Of a stretch of DNA of 64,000 bases, positions 54,939-63,970 are shown in pieces (position 1 is the first letter of the stretch; each line of letters starts with the position of its first letter). The DNA lies in the NCBI RefSeq assembly GCF_000374125.1, contig NZ_KB893637.1, positions 434,001-498,000 on the forward strand. The letters run 5' to 3'. Position numbers and translations under genes: made by a program. The notes under the pieces were generated by a model. The model was not told where the DNA came from, did no database searches, and saw only the letters and a list, made by a program, of their open reading frames with translations. Origin of the DNA: Niabella aurantiaca DSM 17617. GTDB taxonomy: Bacteria; Bacteroidota; Bacteroidia; Chitinophagales; Chitinophagaceae.

Positions 54939-56498
54939 TCATTGATACTCGCCAAACACATCCACCAGCGTACCGGCAATCTCCCCTAAGGTGCATTTGG
55001 CCTCTACCGCTTCAATCACATCGGGCATGATGTTCTCCGTTCCGGAAGCTTTTGAGCGCAGCACAGATAAAATACGGTCGCATTCCGGTTGGTTGCGGTT
55101 ATTGCGGAGTTGTTCCAGCTTTTGCCGTTGCAGGGCGCCGATGCTGTCGTCTACCTTGAAGATGGGGGTGGTATTGGCTTCCTCCGCCTGGAAGCGGTTC
55201 ACGCCCACGATGATCTTTTCATGGGTCTCAATTTTTTGCTGATACTCGTAGGCGCTGCGGGCGATGGCCTCCTGCATAAATCCTTCTTCAATGGCTGCTA
55301 TGCTGCCGCCCATGGCATCGATCTGGTTGATCAGCTCCTGTGCTTTCTGTTCCATTTCGTGGGTAAGCGTTTCCACAAAATAAGAGCCGGCCAGGGGATC
55401 AACGGTGTCCGGTACGCCACTTTCAAAGGCAACGACCTGCTGTGTCCGCAATGCGATGCGTGCCGCTTCTTCCGTGGGCAGGCTCAGTGCCTCATCAAAG
55501 CCGTTGGTGTGCAGCGACTGTGTGCCGCCCAGTACTGCCGCCAGTGTTTGGATGGTGACCCTTGAGATATTGTTCTGCGGTTGCTGGGCCGTTAAGGTGC
55601 TGCCGCCGGTTTGTGTATGAAAACGCAGCATTTGCGCTTTGGGATCCGTAGCACCCAGGTCCCGCATGATCTGCGCCCACATCCGGCGTGCGGCGCGGAA
55701 CTTGGCCACTTCCTCAAACAGGTTGTTGTGCGCATTGAAAAAGAAGGAGAGACGTTTGCCAAATACGTTTATGTCTAAGCCCTTGTCCAGCGCGGCTTTT
55801 ACATAGGCTTTGCCATTGCTGAGCGTAAACGCAATTTCCTGTGCTGCGGTACTGCCCGCTTCGCGGATATGATAACCACTGATGGAGATCGTGTTCCATT
55901 TGGGCAGCTCTTTGGCGCACCATTCGAAGATATCGGTAATGATGCGCATGGAAGGCTTGGGCGGGTAACGGTAGGTGCCCCTTGCGGCGTATTCTTTTAA
56001 AATATCATTCTGGATGGTACCGGATATCCTGGACAGGTCCGCTCCCTGTGTTTTGGCCTGGGCCACATACAGCGCCAGCAATATAAATGCCGTGGCGTTG
56101 ATGGTCATGCTGGTAGACACTTCCTCCAGCCGGATGCCGTTAAACAGCTCCGCCATGTCTTCAATGCTGTCGATGGCCACGCCTACCTTGCCTACTTCGC
56201 CTTCCGCCAGTGAATGGTCGCTGTCATAGCCGATTTGTGTGGGTAGGTCAAAGGCCACGCTTAAGCCCATTACCCCCTGCGACAATAAATAGTGATACCG
56301 TTTATTGCTTTCCGCTGCCGTGCTGAAGCCGGCATACTGCCGCATGGTCCACAGCCGGCCGCGGTACATATCGGGCTGTATGCCGCGTGTAAACGGGAAT
56401 TTTCCCGGTAGCTCCTGCTCCTGTTGCGGTGCGTCATCAGCCGTGTACAGGGTATTGACCGGTATGTTGCTGTCTGTATAGATCTTTTTTTCTTCCAT
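54939..56498 (-). CDS. acyl-CoA mutase large subunit (methylmalonyl-CoA mutase family)
   Basis: A 519-residue catalytic subunit without the C-terminal B12-binding domain. The mutase barrel is clear: [82 protein letters not shown] and [16 protein letters not shown]. The Tyr before RGRLW and the Arg in PSMRI correspond to residues kept in methylmalonyl-CoA mutase. The segment FDLPTQIG and the single-domain length are typical of the two-subunit acyl-CoA mutases of archaea and many Bacteroidota. The cobalamin-binding small subunit is not in this window. It is divergent from an acyl-CoA dehydrogenase, suggesting branched-chain or propionate metabolism. Confidence 0.9.
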   Translation of the reverse strand: MEEKKIYTDSNIPVNTLYTADDAPQQEQELPGKFPFTRGIQPDMYRGRLWTMRQYAGFSTAAESNKRYHYLLSQGVMGLSVAFDLPTQIGYDSDHSLAEGEVGKVGVAIDSIEDMAELFNGIRLEEVSTSMTINATAFILLALYVAQAKTQGADLSRISGTIQNDILKEYAARGTYRYPPKPSMRIITDIFEWCAKELPKWNTISISGYHIREAGSTAAQEIAFTLSNGKAYVKAALDKGLDINVFGKRLSFFFNAHNNLFEEVAKFRAARRMWAQIMRDLGATDPKAQMLRFHTQTGGSTLTAQQPQNNISRVTIQTLAAVLGGTQSLHTNGFDEALSLPTEEAARIALRTQQVVAFESGVPDTVDPLAGSYFVETLTHEMEQKAQELINQIDAMGGSIAAIEEGFMQEAIARSAYEYQQKIETHEKIIVGVNRFQAEEANTTPIFKVDDSIGALQRQKLEQLRNNRNQPECDRILSVLRSKASGTENIMPDVIEAVEAKCTLGEIAGTLVDVFGEYQ

Positions 56499-56545
56499 GT
56501 TTTATTTTGATTCGGGATCCTGGATTCTTGATTCTTGTCACTGAT

Positions 56546-56582
56546 CGAGTATCAAGCATCCCGTATCGAGTATCAAGTATCC
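56546..56582. repeat. short tandem-like repeat in divergent gap
   Basis: CGAGTATCAAGCATCC (56546-56561) and CGAGTATCAAGTATCC (56567-56582) differ at one base and are 21 bp apart. They lie between the mutase and acyl-CoA dehydrogenase genes. Confidence 0.6.
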
Positions 56583-56651
56583 TGACTTGTTTCGTATCAA
56601 TTTCAGGGCCGTAAATATATGAACACTTGTTCGTTTCAGGAAACAGTCTTT

Positions 56652-56659
56652 TATATTTG
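56652..56659 (+). promoter_or_regulatory. putative -7 promoter box of the acyl-CoA dehydrogenase gene
   Basis: TATATTTG matches TAnnTTTG, 21 bp before the ATG. A TTG at 56627-56629 is the best -33 candidate but the 22-bp spacing is long. Confidence 0.45.
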
Positions 56660-56680
56660 TGCAAATAAAACGATGCAGGC

Positions 56681-57835
56681 ATGGATTTTCAATTGTCAGA
56701 AGAACAGAAAATGATTCAGCAGGCCGCCCGGGATTTTGCCGTCCGGGAATGTTTGCCGGGAGTGATCGAACGCGATGAGCAGCAAAAGTTTCCCCGGGAG
56801 CAGATCGAAAAGTTAGCCGACCTGGGTTTTTTGGGGATGATGGTAAAGCCGGAGTACGGAGGCGCGGGGCTGGATACGGTCAGTTATGTGCTGGCGATGG
56901 AGGAGATATCAAAAATAGATGCCAGCGTAAGTGTATGCATGAGCGTGAACAACAGCCTGGTTTGTTACGGGCTGCAGGAATATGGAACGGAAGAACAAAA
57001 ACAGCAATACCTGGTACCGCTGGCGCAGGGTAAAAAAGAGGGCGGGCTGTATATTGGTGCGTTTTTGCTGAGTGAGCCGGAAGCGGGCAGTGATGCCACC
57101 TCGCAGCAAACCACAGCGGAAGATAACGGCGATCATTACCTGTTGAACGGGACCAAGAACTGGATCACCAATGGCGGCAGTGCCTCGGTGTACCTGGTGA
57201 TTGCACAAACCGACCGCTCAAAAGGATCCAAAGGCATTAATGCATTTATCGTGGAAAAAAGCTGGCCCGGTGTAACGGTGGCCGCTAAAGAAAATAAAAT
57301 GGGCATCCGTGGCAGCGATACGCATACCATCCTTTTTTCGGATGTGAAAGTGCCGAAGGAGAACCGGATCGGGGAAGATGGGTTCGGGTTTAAGTTTGCC
57401 ATGAAAACACTGGCGGGAGGCCGCATCGGTATTGCTTCCCAGGCACTGGGCATCGCAGGTGGCGCGTTTGAGCGGGCAAGGGATTATTCCAAAACAAGGA
57501 AATCTTTTGGTACCGAGATCATGCACCACCAGGCCATTGCATTCAAGCTGGCGGATATGGCCCTGAAGATCGAGGCGGCGCGGTTGTTGTGTTTAAAGGC
57601 AGCCTGGGAAAAGGATCAGCATCTGAATTATGATATCAGTTCTTCGATGGCGAAGCTCTATGCTTCCGAAACCGCCATGTGGACGGCCGTAGAGGCTGTG
57701 CAGGTGCACGGGGGATATGGTTTTGTAAAAGAATACCATGTAGAACGGCTGATGCGCGATGCCAAGATCACCCAGATCTATGAAGGCACCAGCGAGGTAC
57801 AGCGGATCGTGATCAGCCGGGGAATTTTGAAGTAG
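56681..57835 (+). CDS. acyl-CoA dehydrogenase
   Basis: A 384-residue flavoenzyme with all three domains of the family: N-terminal helical (LSEEQKMIQQAARDFA), middle beta domain (GAFLLSEPEAGSDA; NGTKNWITNGG) and C-terminal helical domain (LAGGRIGIASQALGIA; QVHGGYGFVKEYHVERLMRD). E368 in QIYEGTSEVQ is the catalytic base of short-chain and butyryl-CoA type dehydrogenases. Length is standard. Chain-length specificity cannot be read, although the neighbouring mutase fits short or branched acyl-CoA. Confidence 0.95.
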   Translation: MDFQLSEEQKMIQQAARDFAVRECLPGVIERDEQQKFPREQIEKLADLGFLGMMVKPEYGGAGLDTVSYVLAMEEISKIDASVSVCMSVNNSLVCYGLQEYGTEEQKQQYLVPLAQGKKEGGLYIGAFLLSEPEAGSDATSQQTTAEDNGDHYLLNGTKNWITNGGSASVYLVIAQTDRSKGSKGINAFIVEKSWPGVTVAAKENKMGIRGSDTHTILFSDVKVPKENRIGEDGFGFKFAMKTLAGGRIGIASQALGIAGGAFERARDYSKTRKSFGTEIMHHQAIAFKLADMALKIEAARLLCLKAAWEKDQHLNYDISSSMAKLYASETAMWTAVEAVQVHGGYGFVKEYHVERLMRDAKITQIYEGTSEVQRIVISRGILK

Positions 57836-58485
57836 CGCATTTTATGCCTGTATTCCCTTTGGGGTTCCCGGTTCAAAGTTTAAGGTTAGACCTGCTTTTG
57901 ACACTCGATGTAACTGCTCGAATCTCGAGTCGTCTGAGAAGCTGTTTAAAAACAACATTTTGATGTTCCTTATAAGCGCCATCGGCACGGCTCATCATGC
58001 CCCGGGCCCATGGCTCTCTGTTGTTCTTTTGGACTTATAAACGGGTTGAAACCCGTTCTTGCCGGATCTTTCGAGGCCATGCCTCTTTTGCTAAAATGCT
58101 CGTTGAACCCCGCTTTTTACAGATGGCGGCTACGGCAAAGCCCAAAGTAGCGGCGATAAAAAGCCCGTACCTTTCTTGTGACGATAAGGATGCTCCCGGA
58201 TCGTTTTTAAACAGCTTCTAAGAAAGTGTTTAAAGTTCCGGTTGGATGCATTTTGATGCCTGATGTACCTTTGGGCGAACGTCTATCACCCGGGAGCAGA
58301 GGGAAGATTATTGGAATGTAATGGAATTTTCATTTCCGCATTTCCACATTTTCAAATTTTCAAATTCCCCAAGGCTTTCGTCTGACTTCTATTTTGATCT
58401 GAACAATCGTTTGCGCATTTTTTAGGGGCACGATCCACGGGCCGGAGCGGAAATAATCTGTATTTTACCGCGATCATCAAATTAT
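57836..58485. other. 650-bp gap containing a repeat element
   Basis: No gene is supported. The middle is occupied by a 283-bp element with terminal inverted repeats (57937-58219). Both flanks have low-complexity word-like stretches (for example GTTTAAAGTTCC near 58228, also at 43263-43274, and a TTCCACATTTTCA word near 58339 that recurs at 54912). Confidence 0.55.
57937..58219. mobile_element. MITE-like element with 17-bp perfect terminal inverted repeats
   Basis: AGAAGCTGTTTAAAAAC at 57937-57953 is perfectly inverted as GTTTTTAAACAGCTTCT at 58203-58219. The 283-bp unit is too short for a transposase and codes for nothing convincing; it contains an internal hairpin ACGGGTT-GA-AACCCGT (58041-58056). 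Ends with a GCTGTTTAAA core resemble those of some Bacteroidota insertion sequences. No target-site duplication is obvious at the borders. Confidence 0.6.
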
Positions 58486-60072
58486 ATGAATATGAGAATC
58501 GGGCTGCTTACCATTTTGTATTGCCTTTTAAGCTGGACCATTGCCGGCGCACAAACTCCGGATATTGCACAGGTGGAAAAAGACCTGAAGGTTTTTAAAA
58601 CGCCCCTGGCACTGGAGCTGAAAAAACGGGTAAAGAAAAAAGACATCGAAAAGATAAAGGATCCGCAGCTGAAGGCCGCGGCTTTATTGATGGCCGATAA
58701 GAAATATGAGAGGGGCTACCGCGTAGCCGACTACCCCGCATGGCTGAAACCCACTACCCTGGGACGGGAACTGACCATCGGGGATGGCTATAGCAAGTAT
58801 GAGGGGATCACCGGTATCTATCTTCCGGTGGGCCGGCAGGTGGTGCTGGTGGATGGCATTGCCGAAGGAAAAGAAGTACGGCTGCTGGTGCCCAACTGGA
58901 ACCGGCGCGCACCGGAGGGAGTGGAGCCTACAAAGGACCCCGCGGGCTGGGGGATCAAACGGCAGGTATTTCCGCTGAAGAACGGCGTGAATATCATCGA
59001 ACTGCAAAAGCACGACGGACTGGCCTATATTGATTATTATTCCGATGAGCCGGAAAAAGAGCGGCCCATCCGGGTTCATTTTGTGAACGGGAGGGTCAAT
59101 GGCTATTTCGACATTACAAAAAACAACGATGCCGACTGGAACCGGCTGATCGATCATGCGGTTTACCCGGTGATCGACGCCCGGGGGCGGCATATCCAGA
59201 TTGCCTATCCTGCTGAAGACTGTAAGAAATATGCTTATGGCAGGGGCGTAGAGCTGATCAGCAATTATGATTCGCTGGTATATCGTCAGCACCGCATCCT
59301 CGGACTGATCAAATACAATAAAGTGCCGAAGAATCATATACTGGCACGGGTAAATTACAACTATTATATGTTCCGCGATGGAGATGGGGTAGCTTATATG
59401 GGCACCAAGCCCGGCAATGCCATGCCGCTGGTGGTAGATCCTGCCCGCGTGATCAAAGGCGATCCCTGCTGGGGCTTTAGCCATGAAGTGGGACATGTGC
59501 ACCAGCTGCGGCCTTATTTGAACTGGGGCGGACTGGGAGAAGTGAGCAACAACATCTTCTCGCTTTACGGAACGACCTCTTTTGGAAACAAAAGCCGGTT
59601 ATCCGAACAAAAAAATTATCAAAAGGCGCGCGACAGCATCATTGCCCGCGGGATCTGCTATTTGCAGGATAAGGATGTGTTTAACCGGCTGATCCCTTTC
59701 TGGCAGCTGCAACTGTATTTTACCGGTCCGGGTGGTTATGCGGATTTTTATCCCGATCTTTTCGAAGCCTTCCGTCAGCAGGGAGCGGCAGAAAGCAATA
59801 AGGAACACCGTTCCGGAGGCTGGGGCAACCGGGGGAAAAATCCTGCGCTCTATCAGCTGAATTTTGTAAAAACGGCCTGCAAAGTGGGAAAGACGGACCT
59901 GACGGACTTTTTTGATAAGTATGGCTTTTTTTATGTGGGCGAATTTAAGATCGGCGATTACGGAAACTATGATTATGAAATGACCGCGGAAATGGTGGCG
60001 GCCTGTAAAAAGGAGATCGCAGCGATGAACCTGCCCAAACCCAGAACAGACCTGACCATGCTGGAGGATTAA
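58486..60072 (+). CDS. M60-like (enhancin/mucinase-type) metallopeptidase
   Basis: A 528-residue exported protein with signal MRIGLLTILYCLLSWTIAGA (either of two close ATG codons could start it). The gluzincin motif is HEVGH with H333, E334 and H337, and the downstream Glu E352 in GGLGEVSNN, matching the HExxH-(8..28)-E pattern of M60-like peptidases. The N-terminal half has the beta-sandwich usual before this domain, including GITGIYLPVGRQVVLVDG. Family members cleave glycoproteins, often mucin-like O-glycosylated substrates. Near the PNGase F-like and GH27 genes it fits a glycoprotein-degrading set. Confidence 0.88.
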   Translation: MNMRIGLLTILYCLLSWTIAGAQTPDIAQVEKDLKVFKTPLALELKKRVKKKDIEKIKDPQLKAAALLMADKKYERGYRVADYPAWLKPTTLGRELTIGDGYSKYEGITGIYLPVGRQVVLVDGIAEGKEVRLLVPNWNRRAPEGVEPTKDPAGWGIKRQVFPLKNGVNIIELQKHDGLAYIDYYSDEPEKERPIRVHFVNGRVNGYFDITKNNDADWNRLIDHAVYPVIDARGRHIQIAYPAEDCKKYAYGRGVELISNYDSLVYRQHRILGLIKYNKVPKNHILARVNYNYYMFRDGDGVAYMGTKPGNAMPLVVDPARVIKGDPCWGFSHEVGHVHQLRPYLNWGGLGEVSNNIFSLYGTTSFGNKSRLSEQKNYQKARDSIIARGICYLQDKDVFNRLIPFWQLQLYFTGPGGYADFYPDLFEAFRQQGAAESNKEHRSGGWGNRGKNPALYQLNFVKTACKVGKTDLTDFFDKYGFFYVGEFKIGDYGNYDYEMTAEMVAACKKEIAAMNLPKPRTDLTMLED

Positions 60073-60118
60073 CCGCGAGGATGGGAATCGGTTTTCAGCC
60101 ATCAGAGTTGAGCATTCA

Positions 60119-60163
60119 GAATTGAGAACTGAGAATCCAGCGTTGGGAATCCGGAATTGAGAA
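60119..60163. repeat. short repeated words downstream of the M60-like gene
   Basis: GAATTGAGAA occurs at 60119-60128 and 60154-60163 within a stretch composed of similar words (GAGTTGAG, GAACTGAGAA, GGAATCC). Similar wording occurs at 54850-54870. Confidence 0.5.
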
Positions 60164-60258
60164 ACAGGTTGAACATGAAACCTTAAATTTCAAGCCCGGA
60201 ATAACCAGCGGAGCGTTGGGCTGATTATAGATTTTTGAATGTCTTTTAAGAATTGCGA

Positions 60259-61479
60259 ATGAAAAAACAGCTCCTTGTTTGGGCCGTGTTATTGATGGTG
60301 TCAGGAATTTACGGGCAATCCGAAAAATCAATCCAGGGACATCAAACGCCCATGATGGGATGGGCCAGCTGGAACCATTTCCGCGTTCATATCAATGAGC
60401 AGATCATCCGGGCACAGACGGATGCAATGGTGGCTACGGGAATGAAGGCTGTGGGCTACACTTATATAAATATAGATGATGGTTTTTTTGGAGGCAGGGA
60501 CGCGGCGGGCAATATCAAAAGCCATCCCCTGCGGTTTCCCGGTGGCATGGGCGCATTGGTGGCATATATCCATTCAAAGGGACTGAAGGCCGGCACGTAT
60601 AGCGATGCCGGCATCAATACCTGCGGTTCTTACTGGGATAAAGATTCGATCGGGATCGGCATGGGGCTGTATGGGCATGAGCGGCAGGATCTTGAGCAGA
60701 TGCTGAATAAATGGCGGTTTGATTTTATAAAAGTAGACTGGTGCGGTGGCGAATGGCTGGGCCTGGATGAACAAACAAGATATACAGAGATCGGCCGGCT
60801 GATCAAAGCCATAAAACCGCAGGCGGTGTATAATGTATGCCGTTGGAAATTTCCCGGTAAATGGGTGGCCAATGTGGCCAACTCCTGGCGGGTGTCCGGC
60901 GATATCCGGGAACAGTTTGCCGCCATTGCAAAGATCATCGATCTGAATGCGGATCTCTGGCCCTGGTGCGGACCGGGTCACGTCAATGATATGGATATGC
61001 TGCAGGTGGGGCGGGGAATGAGCTTTGAAGAAGATAAAGCACATTTTTCGATGTGGTGTATGCTGAATTCACCTCTGCTGGCCGGGAATGATCTTACAAA
61101 AATGTCGAAAGAAACACTGGGCATCCTGACCAATAAAGAGCTGATCGCCATTAACCAGGATCCGTTGGTGTACCAGGCGCGTCGCCTGCGGGATGACGGG
61201 GATCAGGAAGTATGGGCCCGCCCGCTGAAACATACCATGAGCGGGGAGATCGCGGTGGCGCTCTTCAACAGGGCGGAGCAGAAAGCGAGAATAAAGTTCC
61301 ATCCTGATTCATTGAGCATCGATGCAAAAAAAGGATATACCATGCGGGATCTGTGGAATAAAAAATCCTATGCCCGCACTACGGATAAAGAGCAGTCCTT
61401 TGAAGTGCCGGGACATGGCGTGGTGGTGTTGCGGATAAAGGGTACTTCACTGCCGTATAATGTGTTTCAGTATAAGTGA
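60259..61479 (+). CDS. alpha-galactosidase, GH27
   Basis: A 406-residue secreted enzyme. ATG 60259 gives the signal MKKQLLVWAVLLMVSGIYGQ; a TTG two codons before it is unlikely. The GH27 barrel is complete: MMGWASWNHFR, YTYINIDDGFFGGRD, GLKAGTYSDAG, the nucleophile strand FIKVDWCGG (D160) and the acid/base in SWRVSGDI (D215), then NDMDMLQVG and LNSPLLAGNDL. A C-terminal beta-sandwich follows. It releases terminal alpha-galactose or alpha-N-acetylgalactosamine. It lies 186 bp after the M60-like gene in the same direction. Confidence 0.94.
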   Translation: MKKQLLVWAVLLMVSGIYGQSEKSIQGHQTPMMGWASWNHFRVHINEQIIRAQTDAMVATGMKAVGYTYINIDDGFFGGRDAAGNIKSHPLRFPGGMGALVAYIHSKGLKAGTYSDAGINTCGSYWDKDSIGIGMGLYGHERQDLEQMLNKWRFDFIKVDWCGGEWLGLDEQTRYTEIGRLIKAIKPQAVYNVCRWKFPGKWVANVANSWRVSGDIREQFAAIAKIIDLNADLWPWCGPGHVNDMDMLQVGRGMSFEEDKAHFSMWCMLNSPLLAGNDLTKMSKETLGILTNKELIAINQDPLVYQARRLRDDGDQEVWARPLKHTMSGEIAVALFNRAEQKARIKFHPDSLSIDAKKGYTMRDLWNKKSYARTTDKEQSFEVPGHGVVVLRIKGTSLPYNVFQYK

Positions 61480-61555
61480 GGATTGAGATTTGAGAAACGG
61501 GGTTTGGTCTTTAGGATTTAGAGCCTGGAATTTGATAAATCTGTACTTTTACCCT

Positions 61556-62224
61556 ATGTCGGTAAATGAAAACAATTACAAAGCAATACTCGAAAAAACA
61601 AATGCGGCCGTTGCCACACTGGTGGCGGTTTCCAAACTGAAACCGGTTAGCGATATACAGGTCCTTTATGATCTGGGCCAGCGGGATTTTGGTGAGAATT
61701 ATGTTCAGGAGCTGGTAGAAAAACAGGCGCTGCTGCCGGGCGATATCCGTTGGCATTTTATCGGCCATCTGCAATCCAATAAAGTAAAATATATAGCCCC
61801 CTTCGTACACCTCATTCATGGGGTGGACAGTGAGAAGCTGCTGCTTGAAATTGATAAGCAGGCGCGGAAAAATAACCGGACCATCCATTGCCTTTTGCAG
61901 GTGCATGTAGCACAGGAAGAAACAAAGTTTGGTTTTGACGGGGCTGAAGTTACTACCCTGATCGACCGGATCAGTTCCGGCGCATTAGTGCTGTCCAATG
62001 TTGCGATTAAGGGCCTTATGGCCATGGCCAGTTTTACGGATGACATGGAAAAGCTGAAGCAGGAATTTGCAGCGATGAAAGCCCTTTTCGAAGAAAATGC
62101 CGAACGTGGAACTTTAAAGTTTGAAACCTTATCTATGGGCATGAGCGGTGACTATGAGCTGGCGTTGGAGTATGGGAGTACAATGATCAGGGTGGGGAGC
62201 CTGTTATTCGGGGCCCGCGGATGA
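61556..62224 (+). CDS. YggS-family PLP homeostasis protein
   Basis: A 222-residue cytoplasmic PLP-binding protein. ATG 61556 starts the conserved N-terminus; the frame open to 61490 reads into repeat-like sequence. K27 in VAVSKLKP is the PLP Schiff-base lysine. Other family marks are RDFGENYVQEL, WHFIGHLQSNKVKYI, GLMAMASFTDD and the phosphate-binding LSMGMSGDYELA followed by STMIRVGSLLFG. It maintains PLP and amino-acid balance rather than catalysing a known reaction. Confidence 0.95.
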   Translation: MSVNENNYKAILEKTNAAVATLVAVSKLKPVSDIQVLYDLGQRDFGENYVQELVEKQALLPGDIRWHFIGHLQSNKVKYIAPFVHLIHGVDSEKLLLEIDKQARKNNRTIHCLLQVHVAQEETKFGFDGAEVTTLIDRISSGALVLSNVAIKGLMAMASFTDDMEKLKQEFAAMKALFEENAERGTLKFETLSMGMSGDYELALEYGSTMIRVGSLLFGARG

Positions 62225-62458
62225 TCGGCCATCAGCTGTTAGCACAAGAGCATTCAGCATAGAAGAGCCTGGAATTGTGAAATGTGCATCATCAGCGAAC
62301 GGACCCTAACCTGGAACATTGAAACCATCCGTTGCAGCCGTCAGCGATCAGCATTTAGCTTTCAGCTAAGGATCCGGAACTGGGAAATGTACATCAGTCA
62401 GCTAAGGATCCGGAAATCATAGAAATTGTTTACATTTGGTATAGAAAAACAATCATCT
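62225..62458. repeat. repeat-rich gap between YggS and EEP genes
   Basis: TCAGCTAAGGATCCGGAA occurs exactly at 62362-62379 and 62398-62415 (36-bp offset); a related GAAATGTGCATCA / GAAATGTACATCA pair lies at about 62279 and 62384. The rest is made of similar words (TTAGC, CAGCAT, TTTCAGC). Confidence 0.65.
62431..62438 (+). promoter_or_regulatory. putative -7 promoter box of the EEP lipoprotein gene
   Basis: TACATTTG matches TAnnTTTG, 20 bp before the ATG; no clear -33 TTG at the expected distance. Confidence 0.4.
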
Positions 62459-63391
62459 ATGAAACACCTGTTACCTGCACTGCTGCTGCTGACCGTTTGC
62501 TGGTCCTGCTCAAAGGAACACCCCCGGAACGGAGGTAGTTCTGAAGATACAACACAATTAAAAAACTATTCCAAAGATCTTATCATTGCCAACTGGAACA
62601 TCGAATGGTTCGGTTCCGGCCGGTTTGCCGGTGACCCCGATGTTCAGGAAGCAAATGCAGGTAAGATCCTGCGCTATCTTGAAGCCGATCTGTACGGGAT
62701 TTGCGAGGTGGTGGACACGGCCCGTTTTGGACGAATGATCCGGAATTACCTGGGGACCGAATTTCGTTATATGATCAGTCCTTACCCGAGGATCGATCAG
62801 AAGCTGGCATTTGTGTACAACAAAAATATTTTCCGGAATGTTCGGGTGCGGCCTTTTATGAGCCAGAGCGCTACCGCTGCCGTCCGTTTTGCTTCCGGGC
62901 GGTTCCCGTTTTTGCTGAGCGCCGATGTGGCGGTGAACGGCAAATGGCATCCGGTCTGTTTTATATTGCTGCATGCCAAGGCCGATGCCGATACAGAATC
63001 CTATAACCGGCGAAAAGCGGGAAGCGCAGAACTGAAGGATAGTATGGATCTGTACCTGAACGGACGGCATTGCATGGTTTTTGGCGATTTTAATGATCAG
63101 CTGAATGGCAGTATTCTGAACGGCCGTCTCTCCCCGTATAAAAATTTTCTGGATGACAGCGCGAGGTACCGGGCCCTGACCCTGCCCTTAAATGCGGCAG
63201 GCTATCAATCCACCCTTTCTTTTGCAAACTCGGTCATCGACCAGCAGCTCGTTTCCGGTAAAATGCGCCATTGGTATAAAGACCATTCGGTTCAAATAAG
63301 AACGGATGTAGGAACGGTCGTACCGGATTACCGCGAGCGGAGCACTTCCGATCATTATCCCGTTACATCGGCATATGCCGTAACGGATTGA
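62459..63391 (+). CDS. endonuclease/exonuclease/phosphatase-fold lipoprotein
   Basis: A 310-residue protein with lipoprotein signal MKHLLPALLLLTVCWSC (lipidated Cys 17). The EEP fold is shown by IIANWNIEWFG near the start (metal-binding Asn and Glu region), YGICEVVD, CFILLHAKADAD, MVFGDFNDQLNG (Asp and Asn pair) and TSDHYPVT at the end (catalytic His). Exported members act on extracellular nucleic acid or on phosphate esters; which applies cannot be told. ATG 62459 is preferred over TTG 62426, since the latter would bury the signal. Confidence 0.9.
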   Translation: MKHLLPALLLLTVCWSCSKEHPRNGGSSEDTTQLKNYSKDLIIANWNIEWFGSGRFAGDPDVQEANAGKILRYLEADLYGICEVVDTARFGRMIRNYLGTEFRYMISPYPRIDQKLAFVYNKNIFRNVRVRPFMSQSATAAVRFASGRFPFLLSADVAVNGKWHPVCFILLHAKADADTESYNRRKAGSAELKDSMDLYLNGRHCMVFGDFNDQLNGSILNGRLSPYKNFLDDSARYRALTLPLNAAGYQSTLSFANSVIDQQLVSGKMRHWYKDHSVQIRTDVGTVVPDYRERSTSDHYPVTSAYAVTD

Positions 63392-63470
63392 GCATGGCTT
63401 TTATCGGTAGCCTTCCTGAAGTCATTGATTTGCCGCTACTTAAATTTTAAAAGAAGGTTGCGGGAAGTTG

Positions 63471-63478
63471 TAACTTTG
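63471..63478 (+). promoter_or_regulatory. putative -7 promoter box of the DoxX gene
   Basis: TAACTTTG matches TAnnTTTG, 42 bp before the ATG at 63521. It is identical to the box proposed for the megasynthase operon (9753-9760). No good -33 element at the expected distance. Confidence 0.4.
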
Positions 63479-63520
63479 TATTGGTTCTTTGTTTGATTAT
63501 TCACCTTAAAATACAGCAAT

Positions 63521-63970
63521 ATGACATTGATGCAACGTATTGAGTTCTGGGGTGAAAGGCATCACCCCGCCTGGATGGATGTGATCCGCATTGCGTTGGG
63601 ATTGTTCCTTATCGCAAAAGGGATCCAATTCATCAACAACTACAATGTACTGATGGACCTGATGCCCAAATGGATGTCGTTCAGTTCATTTATGATGATC
63701 CTTGTAGGGCATTATATTGTGGGCGCGCATATCCTCGGGGGTGTTCTCATTACATTGGGGCTGTTAACAAGGGCCGCCTGTCTGATGCAGATCCCCATAC
63801 TGCTTGGAGCAGTCTTCTTTGCAGGGCAATCCGGCAATGTGCTGCATCCTTTTTCCAACCTGCTTACGGCAATTGTGGTACTGTTGCTGCTGGTCTATTT
63901 CCTGGTCGCCAGTAATGGCCCCTGGTCGCTGGATGCCATTCATGCAGGGGAAGAGGAAAAGAAGCGGTAA
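63521..63970 (+). CDS. DoxX-family membrane protein
   Basis: A 149-residue protein with four membrane helices (about residues 21-38, 55-77, 78-97 and 108-130). The DoxX pattern is visible in WMDVIRIALGLFLIAKGIQF and AHILGGVLITLGLLTRAACL. Members are small membrane proteins of mostly unknown role, some linked to redox or thiosulfate:quinone chemistry. Complete at both ends; 30 bases remain to the window edge. Confidence 0.88.
   Translation: MTLMQRIEFWGERHHPAWMDVIRIALGLFLIAKGIQFINNYNVLMDLMPKWMSFSSFMMILVGHYIVGAHILGGVLITLGLLTRAACLMQIPILLGAVFFAGQSGNVLHPFSNLLTAIVVLLLLVYFLVASNGPWSLDAIHAGEEEKKR

Noticed and set aside
57997-58221. 74-codon open frame inside the inverted-repeat element
   Set aside because: It spans the repeat end, has repetitive composition and no similarity to a protein family; treated as part of the element.
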